64,000 nucleotides of DNA from Paenibacillus helianthi. GTDB lineage: Bacteria > Bacillota > Bacilli > Paenibacillales > Paenibacillaceae. The position numbers were made by a program, and so were the translations under genes. A model generated the notes under the pieces. That model did no database searches, was not told the DNA's origin, and saw only the letters and a program-made list of their open reading frames with translations. The stretch lies in assembly GCF_001909055.1 (NCBI RefSeq), contig NZ_LVWI01000045.1, forward strand, positions 1 through 64,000. The letters are read 5' to 3'. Every line of letters begins with the position of its first letter. The first letter of the stretch is position 1. Below are positions 41,775-50,508 of this stretch, piece after piece.

Positions 41775-43919
41775 TTATGAAGCAACCTTATGAATATCTT
41801 CGGGAGGCAGCGGCGGGAAGAACAAGAAGCCCTGGATATGCGGGCAATTATGCTTAATCAGGAATTCAAGCTGTTCCTGCGTCTCCACGCCTTCGGCGAT
41901 CAGATCATAACCGAGCTGAGAGGCGACGAATACAATGGATTTGATAATCGTTTCATCAATCGAACTGACACCGATACCGGTAATGAAGGTGCGGTCAATC
42001 TTGATTTTGTTCACGGGAAAGTGCTTCAGGTAGTTCAGCGAAGAATATTTGGTTCCGAAATCATCGATCGAGACGACTATGCCATGATCGCGCATCTGCT
42101 GCAGCAGCGGATAATGCTCTTCAAGGAGCGCAGTGCTCTCCGTAATCTCGAACTCCAGCACACTGGTCTCCAGTCCATGATGGTCAAGAACAGCAAGCAA
42201 ATTCTCGATCAGGTTGCGGTTGTAGAACCAGCTGTTGGAGATGTTGATTGAGGTCCGAAGCAGCGGCAAGCCCATCGCTCTCCATTCACAGAGCTGGCGG
42301 CAGACCTCGCGGATGACCCAGTCCGTAAGCTGAATCATCAGTCCAGCTTCTTCCACGGCAGCAATGAAGGTCCCCGGTCCGATCAGGCCCTTCTCGGGAT
42401 GGTTCCAGCGGATCAGCGCCTCCATGCCAATCATTTTACCGGTAACGGCGTTGATCTGCGGCTGATAATGAAGCACGAATTCTTCACGCTCCAGAGCAGA
42501 GTGCAGATATTTGGCGATCATCGTCTTCTGCTCCAGCTTCTCGCGCAGTTCCCAGTCAAAGATGAAGAAATTGGCGTCTTCCAGCGTTTTAGCCTGATAC
42601 ATCGACATGTCTGCGAACTTCAGCAGATCATCCTTGTTCAGCGAATGCTCCGGATACAGGGAGACACCGATACTGGTCGATAAGCTCAAATGCGCGCCGG
42701 AAATAAGCAGCGTCTCCGAGATCAGTCCGCTGATCTGGCCGGCAATGACGCGAATGTCCTCCCGGGGAAGGTCTGAGAAGATCATGACGAACTCGTCACC
42801 GCCGGTGCGCGCGAACAGTTTGAAGGGCAGCGGGCCACCTTTCAGCCGGCTGGCAAGGGTCTTGATCACCTGGTCCCCGATGGAGTGTCCCAGGGTATCA
42901 TTGATTTCCTTGAACCGGTTGAGATCGAAAAAGAACAGCGTATAGGTCTGGGTCAGCTCTGCAGATTGCAGCAAGCGTTCGAATTCGTCCATGAAATAAC
43001 GCCGGTTGGGTATTTCAGTCAGACTGTCGTAATGCGCAAGCTTCTCATACAGACGTTTGGATACGCGCAGATCGCGTGTACGGATGCTGACCACCCGTTC
43101 CAGTTCACGGTTGAAGCGGCTCTGATGCCAGAAGATATACAGAATAAATGCGATGACCAGCAAGAAGGCGATGTCGATCCAGAGTACGCTGCGCAGCACC
43201 TCCCATTTTTTCTGTGAGGGTACTGGGATGCTCATAAGCCAGTGCTGATTGTAGACGGTAACAGGAACTGTAAGCTGCGTTTCTTCCGCAGGGGAAGGGT
43301 TGCCGAACAGAAAGGTATGGTCGTCTGCAGTAACTGAAATTTGGGTGTTCTTCAGCGGGAGCTGGTTCACGATGTTGTCAATCTTCAAAGTGACGGAGAC
43401 AATGCCGGCAAATGCGCTGTTTTCATAGATGGCTTGCCTGATCACCATACCGTAGTCACCCTGAGCCAGTATCCGTGGTCCGTCTATGGTAATGCCGCGG
43501 GAGCGGATCGTTTCCTGTATCATCCCGGGTGAGGAGAGTGCCGAATCCAGTAGCAGGCTCTTGCCCAGAATTGCTGTATTGCCGGGGAGAGGGTATAAAT
43601 AATGGATGAGGCCGTCCGGAGCGATCATGATATTCATAACGTTGTTAGAATTATTGTGGTATGTGGTGACTAAATATTGGTTAATCAGTATTGGATCAGC
43701 GTCAAAGCCGACCGTTTGAATAAAGGAACTGACGCCTTTGACAATCGAAACTTGTTCTTCAATATTCGATGTTAGCATGACTGCTTGTGAGGACAAATCG
43801 GCTTTCTCAGCCCGGTATTCCCGTTCTACTGATAGAGAGTAATAGTAGAACAGAGACAGCTGAAGCACGACTAAGAAGCCGATGATGATGGTTAAGGGCT
43901 TTTTATTAATGAAAGCCAT
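41775..43919 (-). CDS. GGDEF-EAL protein with N-terminal CHASE sensor
   Basis: A 714-residue membrane protein. A first helix (10-26), an extracellular CHASE-type sensor (about 50-230) and a second helix (247-264) precede the enzymatic part. That part is a GGDEF domain (GGDEF at 373-377) and an EAL domain (EAL at 500-502). The RxxD inhibitory site before GGDEF is absent. The EAL loop that usually reads DDFGTGYSS is DDFGTKYSS here, next to a catalytic Asp, so the net activity is uncertain. GGAGG precedes the ATG at 43919. The 53-codon extension upstream is unsupported. It should tune c-di-GMP in response to an external ligand. Confidence 0.9.
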   Translation of the reverse strand: MAFINKKPLTIIIGFLVVLQLSLFYYYSLSVEREYRAEKADLSSQAVMLTSNIEEQVSIVKGVSSFIQTVGFDADPILINQYLVTTYHNNSNNVMNIMIAPDGLIHYLYPLPGNTAILGKSLLLDSALSSPGMIQETIRSRGITIDGPRILAQGDYGMVIRQAIYENSAFAGIVSVTLKIDNIVNQLPLKNTQISVTADDHTFLFGNPSPAEETQLTVPVTVYNQHWLMSIPVPSQKKWEVLRSVLWIDIAFLLVIAFILYIFWHQSRFNRELERVVSIRTRDLRVSKRLYEKLAHYDSLTEIPNRRYFMDEFERLLQSAELTQTYTLFFFDLNRFKEINDTLGHSIGDQVIKTLASRLKGGPLPFKLFARTGGDEFVMIFSDLPREDIRVIAGQISGLISETLLISGAHLSLSTSIGVSLYPEHSLNKDDLLKFADMSMYQAKTLEDANFFIFDWELREKLEQKTMIAKYLHSALEREEFVLHYQPQINAVTGKMIGMEALIRWNHPEKGLIGPGTFIAAVEEAGLMIQLTDWVIREVCRQLCEWRAMGLPLLRTSINISNSWFYNRNLIENLLAVLDHHGLETSVLEFEITESTALLEEHYPLLQQMRDHGIVVSIDDFGTKYSSLNYLKHFPVNKIKIDRTFITGIGVSSIDETIIKSIVFVASQLGYDLIAEGVETQEQLEFLIKHNCPHIQGFLFFPPLPPEDIHKVAS

Positions 43920-44105
43920 GGATTGCCTCCGATATCGAAAAAATTCAACATTAAATTTGTCACAAGTAGAAACAGCTACGCCGTCAGATTGAAAGAGGTT
44001 TCGCCCGGGTTCCTGCACCAGAGGAAAATGTCGATATATGTCGCAGGTGTTTCTATAGCATGTCATTTTTATCGTCATTGTGCAAGGGAAAAGCTTACAA
44101 TGTTC

Positions 44106-44163
44106 CTACAAAATCAAAACGGATAAACACGTTCTGCCTTAGAGCAGATTGTATTTATCCGTT
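44106..44163 (-). terminator. Rho-independent terminator after the acetate transporter gene
   Basis: On the minus strand AACGGATAAATAC pairs with GTGTTTATCCGTT (44118-44163), followed by TTGATTTTG. The loop holds a small second stem. The 43920-44175 gap holds this and the leader of the CHASE-GGDEF-EAL gene. Confidence 0.75.
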
Positions 44164-44175
44164 GCGGTGGAAAAA

Positions 44176-44799
44176 CTATTTTTTGAAGATCCCAAGCGGA
44201 GCTCCAACCGGTAGGAAGGTGCGGCCAAAATGAGCGTTAAGCACGGATGCGCCGCAGCCGTAAAGGGATACAATACCAATAGCCATTTCGGAGCAGGCCG
44301 CCAGCTTGTGGAAGAATTCAGCAGCGACCCCGAAGGAATCCATGGTCAGGCCGAGGAACAGGAAATCAATTAACACAAAGATGATGAGCAGCACCCGGTT
44401 TGCTTCTACCGCACCAAGCGTCATGAATAGTGTGAAGACCAGATATCCGAGAAAAACAAATCCGAGCTGTTTGGGATCTACACCTTCCGCCAGAACTGTT
44501 CCAAATACTCCGAGCTTGATCAGCCAGCTTGCAGCCATGCCGAACCAGAAGAATGCATAAGCTCCAAAAGCAGTCATGCCGAAAGTGTTGTTGTGCTTGG
44601 CATCCTGAATGGATGCGAACAGCTGGGCGAAGGCTCCGAGGAAGATTGCCCATGGGATGCAGTAGCTAAGACCTGTTGTAATTTCGAGCTTTTGTGAAGA
44701 AGCGACCAGGGTAACGATAGCCAATCCGAACAGGCCGATGGCGCTAGGGTCGGCGGTGACGATTTTGACGGATTGAGTGTTTGGCGATTGCGCTGACAT
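44176..44799 (-). CDS. satP: Acetate/succinate transporter, GPR1/FUN34/YaaH (SatP) family
   Basis: A 207-residue membrane protein with six predicted helices. DPSAIGLFGLAIVTLVAS near 18 is the family signature (NPxPLGL-like, here DPSAIGL), and GMTAFGAYAFFWFGMA near 73 is also conserved. Members carry acetate and succinate with protons. GGAGG lies 11 nt before the ATG at 44799. A TTG six codons upstream overlaps that site. It is monocistronic, between two c-di-GMP enzymes. Confidence 0.87.
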   Translation of the reverse strand: MSAQSPNTQSVKIVTADPSAIGLFGLAIVTLVASSQKLEITTGLSYCIPWAIFLGAFAQLFASIQDAKHNNTFGMTAFGAYAFFWFGMAASWLIKLGVFGTVLAEGVDPKQLGFVFLGYLVFTLFMTLGAVEANRVLLIIFVLIDFLFLGLTMDSFGVAAEFFHKLAACSEMAIGIVSLYGCGASVLNAHFGRTFLPVGAPLGIFKK

Positions 44800-44879
44800 A
44801 ACAATAAATGCCTCCAATTTTCAAAAGTGTTCGCATAGGATAACAGCACCCGGAGCGGGTGCTGTTATCAGCTTGCCTA

Positions 44880-47276
44880 TCATATCATATCACCAGAACC
44901 TTGCCTATAAAGGAACCGTTCATTTTCTGAATTTTCCTGTGATAATAAGGGAGGGATTTCCCTGGCTGTAACCGGCTTGCTGATATAGAAGCCCTGCAGC
45001 TCGTCACTGCCCAGGCTTCGGAGCATATCGAACTGCTCCGGCAGCTCAATGCCTTCGGACACCACGCACAGCCCCAGATTATGGCTTAGCTCGATAATGG
45101 CTTTGACCAGCACGTCGCCTTGGGGTGCCGGGGTCATTTCGGAGACAAAGGAACGGTCAATTTTGATTACATCGACAGGGAACCGCCGCAGATAGCTCAA
45201 GGAAGAGAATCCGGTGCCGAAATCATCGAGCGATATACGGAAGCCGTGCGCCCTAAGCTGCTGCAGCGACTGGAGGATGCTGTCACCGGAGACCAGTACA
45301 CTCTCCGTAATTTCGAGTTCCAGGCAGGAGGCGGGCAGCCCGAATTCATTCAGCAAACCCTGCAGCAGATCCAGCAGCCCGGATTGCATCAGCTGGACTC
45401 CTGAAATGTTGACCGCAGCTGTTAGGAATAGGCCTTGCTCGCGGAATTTCTGTAAATCAGTGCAAACCTGCCGGAGCACCCAGCCCCCGATACCGACAAT
45501 GGAGCCGCTCGTTTCCGCAAGCGGGATGAACTCTACAGGAGAAATGGGCCCATGGGAAGGAGTAGTCCAGCGCAGAAGGGCTTCCACTTTGTGCACCTCC
45601 AGGTCCGTACTTCTGAGAATCGGCTGGTAATGCACCTCAAACTCATCCTTAGCCGCTGCAGACAGGAGCAGCTGGGACAACACCTTTTTACGCCGGATGC
45701 TCTTTTCCAGGTCTTCGGAGTATTGAAAAATGTTGTTTCTCCCCGTCTCCTTGACATGGAACATCGCCAGATCGGCCTGCTTCACCAGATAGTCCGCGTC
45801 CTCCCCATTTTGGGAATAGATGCTGATGCCGATGCTTGCTGTGTTATAGAGGAGGTGTCCCTGGATATGATGCGGCATGGAGAGAGCCTCCTGAATACTC
45901 GTTAGCTGAGTGGCCATCGCAGCGGAATCGGGGATGTCTGAGAGGAGTATGGTGAATTCATCGCCGCCAAGGCGTGACACCACATCATGCTGGCCGACAG
46001 CCTGTGTAATCCGAAAGGCCGTTTCTTTGAGCATAGCGTCACCAAAATCATGGCCAAGCGTATCATTGACGGTCTTGAAATGGTCCAGATCAATAAAGAC
46101 GAGCGCAATCTGCCGGCTGCTGTCCTTCGCGGCGGCAATCGCAGCGTTGAGCTTCGCAAAAAAGAGCGAGCGGTTAGGCAGCTGGGTTAGCGGATCAAGC
46201 GTGGATTGCTGCCTGAGCTCATCCTGGGCCTGTTCCAGAGAATCAATCATCCGGTTGAACTCATGCTCCACGTCACTGAATTCATCTTTTCCGGTGCTGG
46301 GGATCCGGATGGATAGATCCTTACTGCTGCCAATAGCGCGGATATTTGAAATCAGTGAAGACATCCTTTCCAGAATGGAGCGGTTCACGAAGACCAGACT
46401 CAATAGGCAGCTCAGAGCGGTTATCAGAAAAAAGGATATCCGGAAGCTATAGATGGATTCCTGCCCGCTCTCATAGATCCGGCGGGGCTGCTTCAGTGTG
46501 ATGACCACGCCCGGATTGCCAAACAGATCATCTACGATGGTGTGAGCCGACATCATGCTGTTGGAGACCGGACTCATCCAGAGTGTATTTCCCTTGCTCT
46601 GAGCCAGTACTTCTGAGCTCACTCTTGTAATTTGAATACTGGAGGAGCCTTCCCCCCGGATATGGGTGGTTTCCTCCTGGTGAAGCATTCTTCCGGCAAT
46701 GGCGGTACCGATTACCGGTTGATCTCTGAGGCTGTTGACTATAGGTGTGAGTGTAATTAGCATTGGGCCTTTATCCAGCATCACGATCCCGGACTTACTG
46801 TCGTTTGCACCGGAAAAGGCAGGTATCCGGCTATTCATCAACCTTAATAGCGTTTGAAGCTCCGGTGTCAACAGGGAAATTCTCTTGAGGCTTGAATCAT
46901 ATATTCCTCCATATAGAGGCTGTCCCGACTTGTCCAGCAGGGCAATCATATCGAAGTGATTCACTTCATAGGTTGTCCTATTGAAGGTGCTGCGGATAAA
47001 AGCATCGTCTGCCGCAATGGAACCTTCGGACTTACTGCCCGGTTCTACAAACCGGTACGTCTCATCCCGGAGTGAATAATTGAGCAATCCGGTCTTCATA
47101 TCCCGCAGATCCTCCTGGTAGGAAGAGAGTGTATCCGCCAGGCTGTCCTTCAGAGCGGCTTCATCCAGCTTCTCGAAGCGGTTGAGCATGATGAGGTGCA
47201 GAAGCAGGTAAGTAACCCCTAAGGAAAGCAAGGCAACAACAAAAGTGAAAATGATCATTTTTTTGCGTAGCTTCAT
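44880..47276 (-). CDS. GGDEF-EAL protein with CHASE4-type sensor and HAMP
   Basis: A 798-residue membrane protein with a helix at 7-28, a CHASE4-like extracellular sensor (about 40-270), a second helix (279-298) and a HAMP linker (about 298-350). A GGDEF domain (GGDEF at 437-441) and an EAL domain (EAL at 565-567, with ITESV, DDFGTGFSS and SEGIE) follow. All catalytic motifs of the phosphodiesterase are intact. No RxxD inhibitory site is seen before GGDEF. The ATG at 47276 has AAGGGGAG close upstream, while 61 more codons are open without a ribosome site. It probably makes and breaks c-di-GMP in response to a periplasmic-side signal. Confidence 0.9.
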   Translation of the reverse strand: MKLRKKMIIFTFVVALLSLGVTYLLLHLIMLNRFEKLDEAALKDSLADTLSSYQEDLRDMKTGLLNYSLRDETYRFVEPGSKSEGSIAADDAFIRSTFNRTTYEVNHFDMIALLDKSGQPLYGGIYDSSLKRISLLTPELQTLLRLMNSRIPAFSGANDSKSGIVMLDKGPMLITLTPIVNSLRDQPVIGTAIAGRMLHQEETTHIRGEGSSSIQITRVSSEVLAQSKGNTLWMSPVSNSMMSAHTIVDDLFGNPGVVITLKQPRRIYESGQESIYSFRISFFLITALSCLLSLVFVNRSILERMSSLISNIRAIGSSKDLSIRIPSTGKDEFSDVEHEFNRMIDSLEQAQDELRQQSTLDPLTQLPNRSLFFAKLNAAIAAAKDSSRQIALVFIDLDHFKTVNDTLGHDFGDAMLKETAFRITQAVGQHDVVSRLGGDEFTILLSDIPDSAAMATQLTSIQEALSMPHHIQGHLLYNTASIGISIYSQNGEDADYLVKQADLAMFHVKETGRNNIFQYSEDLEKSIRRKKVLSQLLLSAAAKDEFEVHYQPILRSTDLEVHKVEALLRWTTPSHGPISPVEFIPLAETSGSIVGIGGWVLRQVCTDLQKFREQGLFLTAAVNISGVQLMQSGLLDLLQGLLNEFGLPASCLELEITESVLVSGDSILQSLQQLRAHGFRISLDDFGTGFSSLSYLRRFPVDVIKIDRSFVSEMTPAPQGDVLVKAIIELSHNLGLCVVSEGIELPEQFDMLRSLGSDELQGFYISKPVTAREIPPLLSQENSENERFLYRQGSGDMI

Positions 47277-47391
47277 GATGCTCCCCTTTAATGTATTTAA
47301 ATGAATAGGAAATAAGTACCATATTGAATAGTGTACCACGATTAGGGAATATTTTGCAGCGCTTTTCTCCCTAATGTGTCGAATTTTGATG

Positions 47392-47419
47392 TATAATAGT
47401 TCGATGATAATGATTATTA
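47392..47419 (+). promoter_or_regulatory. TATAAT element and Fur-like box upstream of the prenyltransferase gene
   Basis: TATAAT (47392-47397) is followed by TGATAATGATTATTA (47405-47419). The latter matches 14 of 15 positions of the 7-1-7 Fur consensus TGATAATnATTATCA. Placed just after a -10, it would repress when iron is plentiful. Confidence 0.6.
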
Positions 47420-47480
47420 AATGATAATAGAAGGAGAAAAACCTTGTTCTACCCCGCATTTATTTGACAGATAAGGAAGT

Positions 47481-48440
47481 ATGGACGTGAATGTGAAAAG
47501 TTTTTTACGATTTGTCGAGCTGCCGACGAAGGTGGCAAGCATGCTGCCTTTTTTGCTGGGGACCTTGTACGCCTTGTACCGGTTTGAGGATTTCTATGTA
47601 CTGCGTTTTGTACTGATGTTTGTGTCCCTGCTCAGCTTTGACATGGCAACAACGGCAATCAACAACTATTATGATTTTAAAAAAGCGGCCAAAACTCATG
47701 GCTATGGTTATGAAACGCATAATGCTATCGTTCGCCACAAGCTGAAAGAGAGTACGGTCGTTGTTACCATTGCTGTCCTTCTGGTGCTTGCGGTAGGCGG
47801 TGGAATTGCGCTGGTAGCCGAAACCGGACTGCTGGTGTTTTTGCTGGGCGGCTTGTCCTTCCTGATAGGCATTCTGTACTCATTCGGTCCGATACCGATC
47901 TCACGGATGCCGCTGGGCGAATTGTTCTCCGGGTTGTTTATGGGTTTTGTGATCATTTTCATCTCGGCCTATATTCACTCCGATCAAAGTGTGGTGACGC
48001 TCCTGTTCTCCGAAGGCTGGGTCAGTCTGCACGTTAACATCCTGGAAGTGCTGTATCTCTTCTGGTTCTCCATACCGGCGATTCTAGGGATTGCCGGAAT
48101 TATGCTGGCCAACAATATCTGCGACATTGAGGATGATATGGACAACCGGCGGTACACGCTGCCTGTGTATATCGGACGAAGCAACGCGCTTCTGCTGTTC
48201 AAGCTGCTGTACTATGTCTCCTATGTAGACCTTGTCGTGCTGCTGCTGTTGGGAGTGAATCCGGTGTTGGCCGCGCTCCTGCTGCTGACCTTGATTCCGC
48301 TGCGCCGGAATATTGCGAAGTTTGCCCACAAGCAGGAGAAGGCGACCACCTTCATACTGTCCGTCAAAAATTTTGTACTGATGAGCGTGGCCCGAATTGT
48401 GGTGCTGGGTGCGGCAATTCTGCTGAATGTCCTGCTGTAA
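47481..48440 (+). CDS. UbiA-family prenyltransferase (MenA/MqnP type)
   Basis: A 319-residue membrane enzyme with about nine helices. The first Asp-rich motif is NNYYDFKKAAKTHG near 61, and the second is ICDIEDDMDNRR near 213. These bind the prenyl diphosphate through magnesium. MenA-like enzymes attach the polyprenyl tail to a naphthoate. Because the futalosine genes mqnB and mqnD are in the window, this could be the dihydroxynaphthoate prenyltransferase of that route, MqnP. That is inference. AAGGA is close to the ATG at 47481, and a GTG two codons in has better spacing. A Fur-like box lies upstream. Confidence 0.83.
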   Translation: MDVNVKSFLRFVELPTKVASMLPFLLGTLYALYRFEDFYVLRFVLMFVSLLSFDMATTAINNYYDFKKAAKTHGYGYETHNAIVRHKLKESTVVVTIAVLLVLAVGGGIALVAETGLLVFLLGGLSFLIGILYSFGPIPISRMPLGELFSGLFMGFVIIFISAYIHSDQSVVTLLFSEGWVSLHVNILEVLYLFWFSIPAILGIAGIMLANNICDIEDDMDNRRYTLPVYIGRSNALLLFKLLYYVSYVDLVVLLLLGVNPVLAALLLLTLIPLRRNIAKFAHKQEKATTFILSVKNFVLMSVARIVVLGAAILLNVLL

Positions 48441-48533
48441 TAACCGCCTCCATTATTAGAGATATGCCGGATTCTGTGATATTGTTTCAATAGAGACAGC
48501 CAGAAAATCTATGACATGGGAAGGTGTATACCG

Positions 48534-49535
48534 ATGACACAAAAGCTGCGTTGGGGCATCATGGGCTGTGCGCAAATCGCGACAGGCTCGGTCATGCCGG
48601 CCATACAGGAATCGGAGTCGGGCGTGATTCAGGCGGTAGCGAGCCGGGGACTGGACAAAAGCAGTGCCGTCGCTAAGGAATTTGGCGTGCCGCAGGCTTA
48701 CGGCAGCTATGAGGAGCTGTTGGCGGACCCGAATGTTGATGCGGTATATATTCCGCTCCCGAACCATCTGCACCGGGAATGGGCGATCCGCGCGGCGGAA
48801 GCCGGCAAGCATGTGCTGTGCGAGAAGCCGATTGCCCTGAATAGCCGGGAGGCGGCAGAGATGGTGGAAGCCAGCCGGAAGGCGGGGGTGCATTTGGCTG
48901 AAGCCTATATGTACCGGCATCATCCGCGGATTGCCGAGGTGCTGCAGATTATCGCCAGTGGTGAAATCGGTGAACTGCGGTCCATACGGGGAACTTTTAC
49001 CTACAACGATGCCGAAGACACCTCGAATATCCGCTTCAAATCGGCATGGGGCGGAGGTTCCTTGTACGATGTCGGCTGCTATCCGCTCACTGCGGCGCGG
49101 CTGTTATTCGGCGCCGAGCCGGAGGCGGTTACAGTCCAGGCGATCTTTTCCCCTGAGCATGATCATGTAGATATGATGGCTTCCGGGCTGGTCGAATTCC
49201 CGGGCGGCGTCAGTCTGATCTTCGACTGCGGCATGTGGGCCTACAACCGCCAACTGCTGGAGGTGCTCGGGACAGAAGGGCGGATCGAGATTCCGATGCC
49301 TTTCAATGCCAGATTTGACGATGCTGAATTTTTTGTATACGCCGCAGGGGAAGTCAGACGTGCCCGGGCAACGGGGGCCAATCCGTACGTCCGGCAGGCC
49401 GATAATTTTGCTGCAGCTGTCTTTGGAGCAGAACCAGCGGTTGCCGCTGATGACCCGGTACAGAACATGCTGCTGCTTGAAACCTGCCTTGCATCCGCAC
49501 GGCAGCGGGAGAGAATCAGTCTGAAGCCAGAGTGA
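48534..49535 (+). CDS. Gfo/Idh/MocA-family oxidoreductase
   Basis: A 333-residue NAD(P)-dependent dehydrogenase. The Rossmann GIMGCAQIATG is at the N-terminus, and CEKPIALN with the EKP motif lies near 97. The C-terminal half is the usual alpha/beta domain, with SLYDVGCYPL near 178. Family members oxidise sugars, inositols or related compounds, and the substrate is not evident. It is most like the trans-dihydrodiol or xylose dehydrogenase branch. AAGGTG precedes the ATG at 48534. A terminator follows. Confidence 0.86.
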   Translation: MTQKLRWGIMGCAQIATGSVMPAIQESESGVIQAVASRGLDKSSAVAKEFGVPQAYGSYEELLADPNVDAVYIPLPNHLHREWAIRAAEAGKHVLCEKPIALNSREAAEMVEASRKAGVHLAEAYMYRHHPRIAEVLQIIASGEIGELRSIRGTFTYNDAEDTSNIRFKSAWGGGSLYDVGCYPLTAARLLFGAEPEAVTVQAIFSPEHDHVDMMASGLVEFPGGVSLIFDCGMWAYNRQLLEVLGTEGRIEIPMPFNARFDDAEFFVYAAGEVRRARATGANPYVRQADNFAAAVFGAEPAVAADDPVQNMLLLETCLASARQRERISLKPE

Positions 49536-49559
49536 GAATACAATATAGGGATTCTATAT

Positions 49560-49590
49560 GGAGCGGCCACTGGCCGTTCCTTTTTTCTTT
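49560..49590 (+). terminator. Rho-independent terminator after the Gfo/Idh gene
   Basis: GGAGCGGCC (49560-49568) pairs with GGCCGTTCC (49572-49580) around ACT, with one G-U pair. TTTTTTC follows. Confidence 0.88.
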
Positions 49591-49707
49591 TCACCCATGT
49601 TGCAATTCTTTATAGGTGGACGATGTGAAATTTGATAGAATAGGATTTGTGTTAATAATTACATAAATATGGAATTGGATAACGTAATTTTGAAGGGGGC
49701 GCAGGTT

Positions 49708-50508
49708 ATGGGACTGACCGAAGAACCGGTCATTTCGATATCAGGATTATGGATGAATTACAGTGACCGGATGGTGCTGCGGGGGATCGACCTCGAAGTC
49801 TACAGGGGACAGATTATCGGCTATATCGGACCGAATGGGGCAGGCAAGAGTACGACGGTAAAAATCATGCTGGGTCTGGTGGAAGGCTACACGGGTTCGG
49901 TACGGATTTTTGGCAGGGATATCGCAGACGGAGATACCGCCTACAAGCGGAGAATCGGTTATGTGCCCGAGATTGCCGAACTCTATGACAGCCTGACCGC
50001 TCGGGAGTATCTGACATTCATTGGCGAGCTGTATGGCATGAAGCGGAATGAAGCCGACGCCAAGGCAGAACGGCTGATGGGCTTGCTGAATTTGGAAAAG
50101 GCCTACGATATGCGGATTGCCTCCTATTCCAAAGGGATGAAACAGAAGGTGCTGCTTATCTCCAGCATGCTGCATGATCCCGATATTCTGTTCCTCGATG
50201 AACCGCTCAGCGGCCTCGATGCGAACAGCGTCATGGTGGTGAAGGAAATCTTCGCTTCACTGGCGGCGCAAGGCAAAACGATCTTTTATTCCTCGCATAT
50301 CATGGATGTCGTGGAGAAAATCAGCAGCCGGATCATCCTGATCAATGGCGGGGACATTGTGGCGGACGGAACCTTCGCAGAGCTTCAGGAGCAGAGCAGG
50401 GAAGGGTCGCTTGAGGATATCTTTAATCAGCTGACCGGATTCGATAAGTACCGGGATATCGCCGGCGAGTTTGTGGCCGTTCTTGGAGAAGGTGCTACGC
50501 ATGAATGA
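49708..50508 (+). CDS. ABC transporter ATPase (ABC-2 export type)
   Basis: A 266-residue ATPase. Walker A is GPNGAGKSTT, the signature is YSKGMKQKV, Walker B is ILFLDEPLSGLD, and a YSSHIMD H-loop is present. It is like the YtrB/CcmA/NatA class that pairs with separate membrane proteins. GAAGGGGG lies 8 nt before the ATG at 49708. An extended -10 (TGATAGAAT at 49633-49641) may drive it. It overlaps the permease gene by 8 bp. The exported compound is not known. Confidence 0.88.
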   Translation: MGLTEEPVISISGLWMNYSDRMVLRGIDLEVYRGQIIGYIGPNGAGKSTTVKIMLGLVEGYTGSVRIFGRDIADGDTAYKRRIGYVPEIAELYDSLTAREYLTFIGELYGMKRNEADAKAERLMGLLNLEKAYDMRIASYSKGMKQKVLLISSMLHDPDILFLDEPLSGLDANSVMVVKEIFASLAAQGKTIFYSSHIMDVVEKISSRIILINGGDIVADGTFAELQEQSREGSLEDIFNQLTGFDKYRDIAGEFVAVLGEGATHE

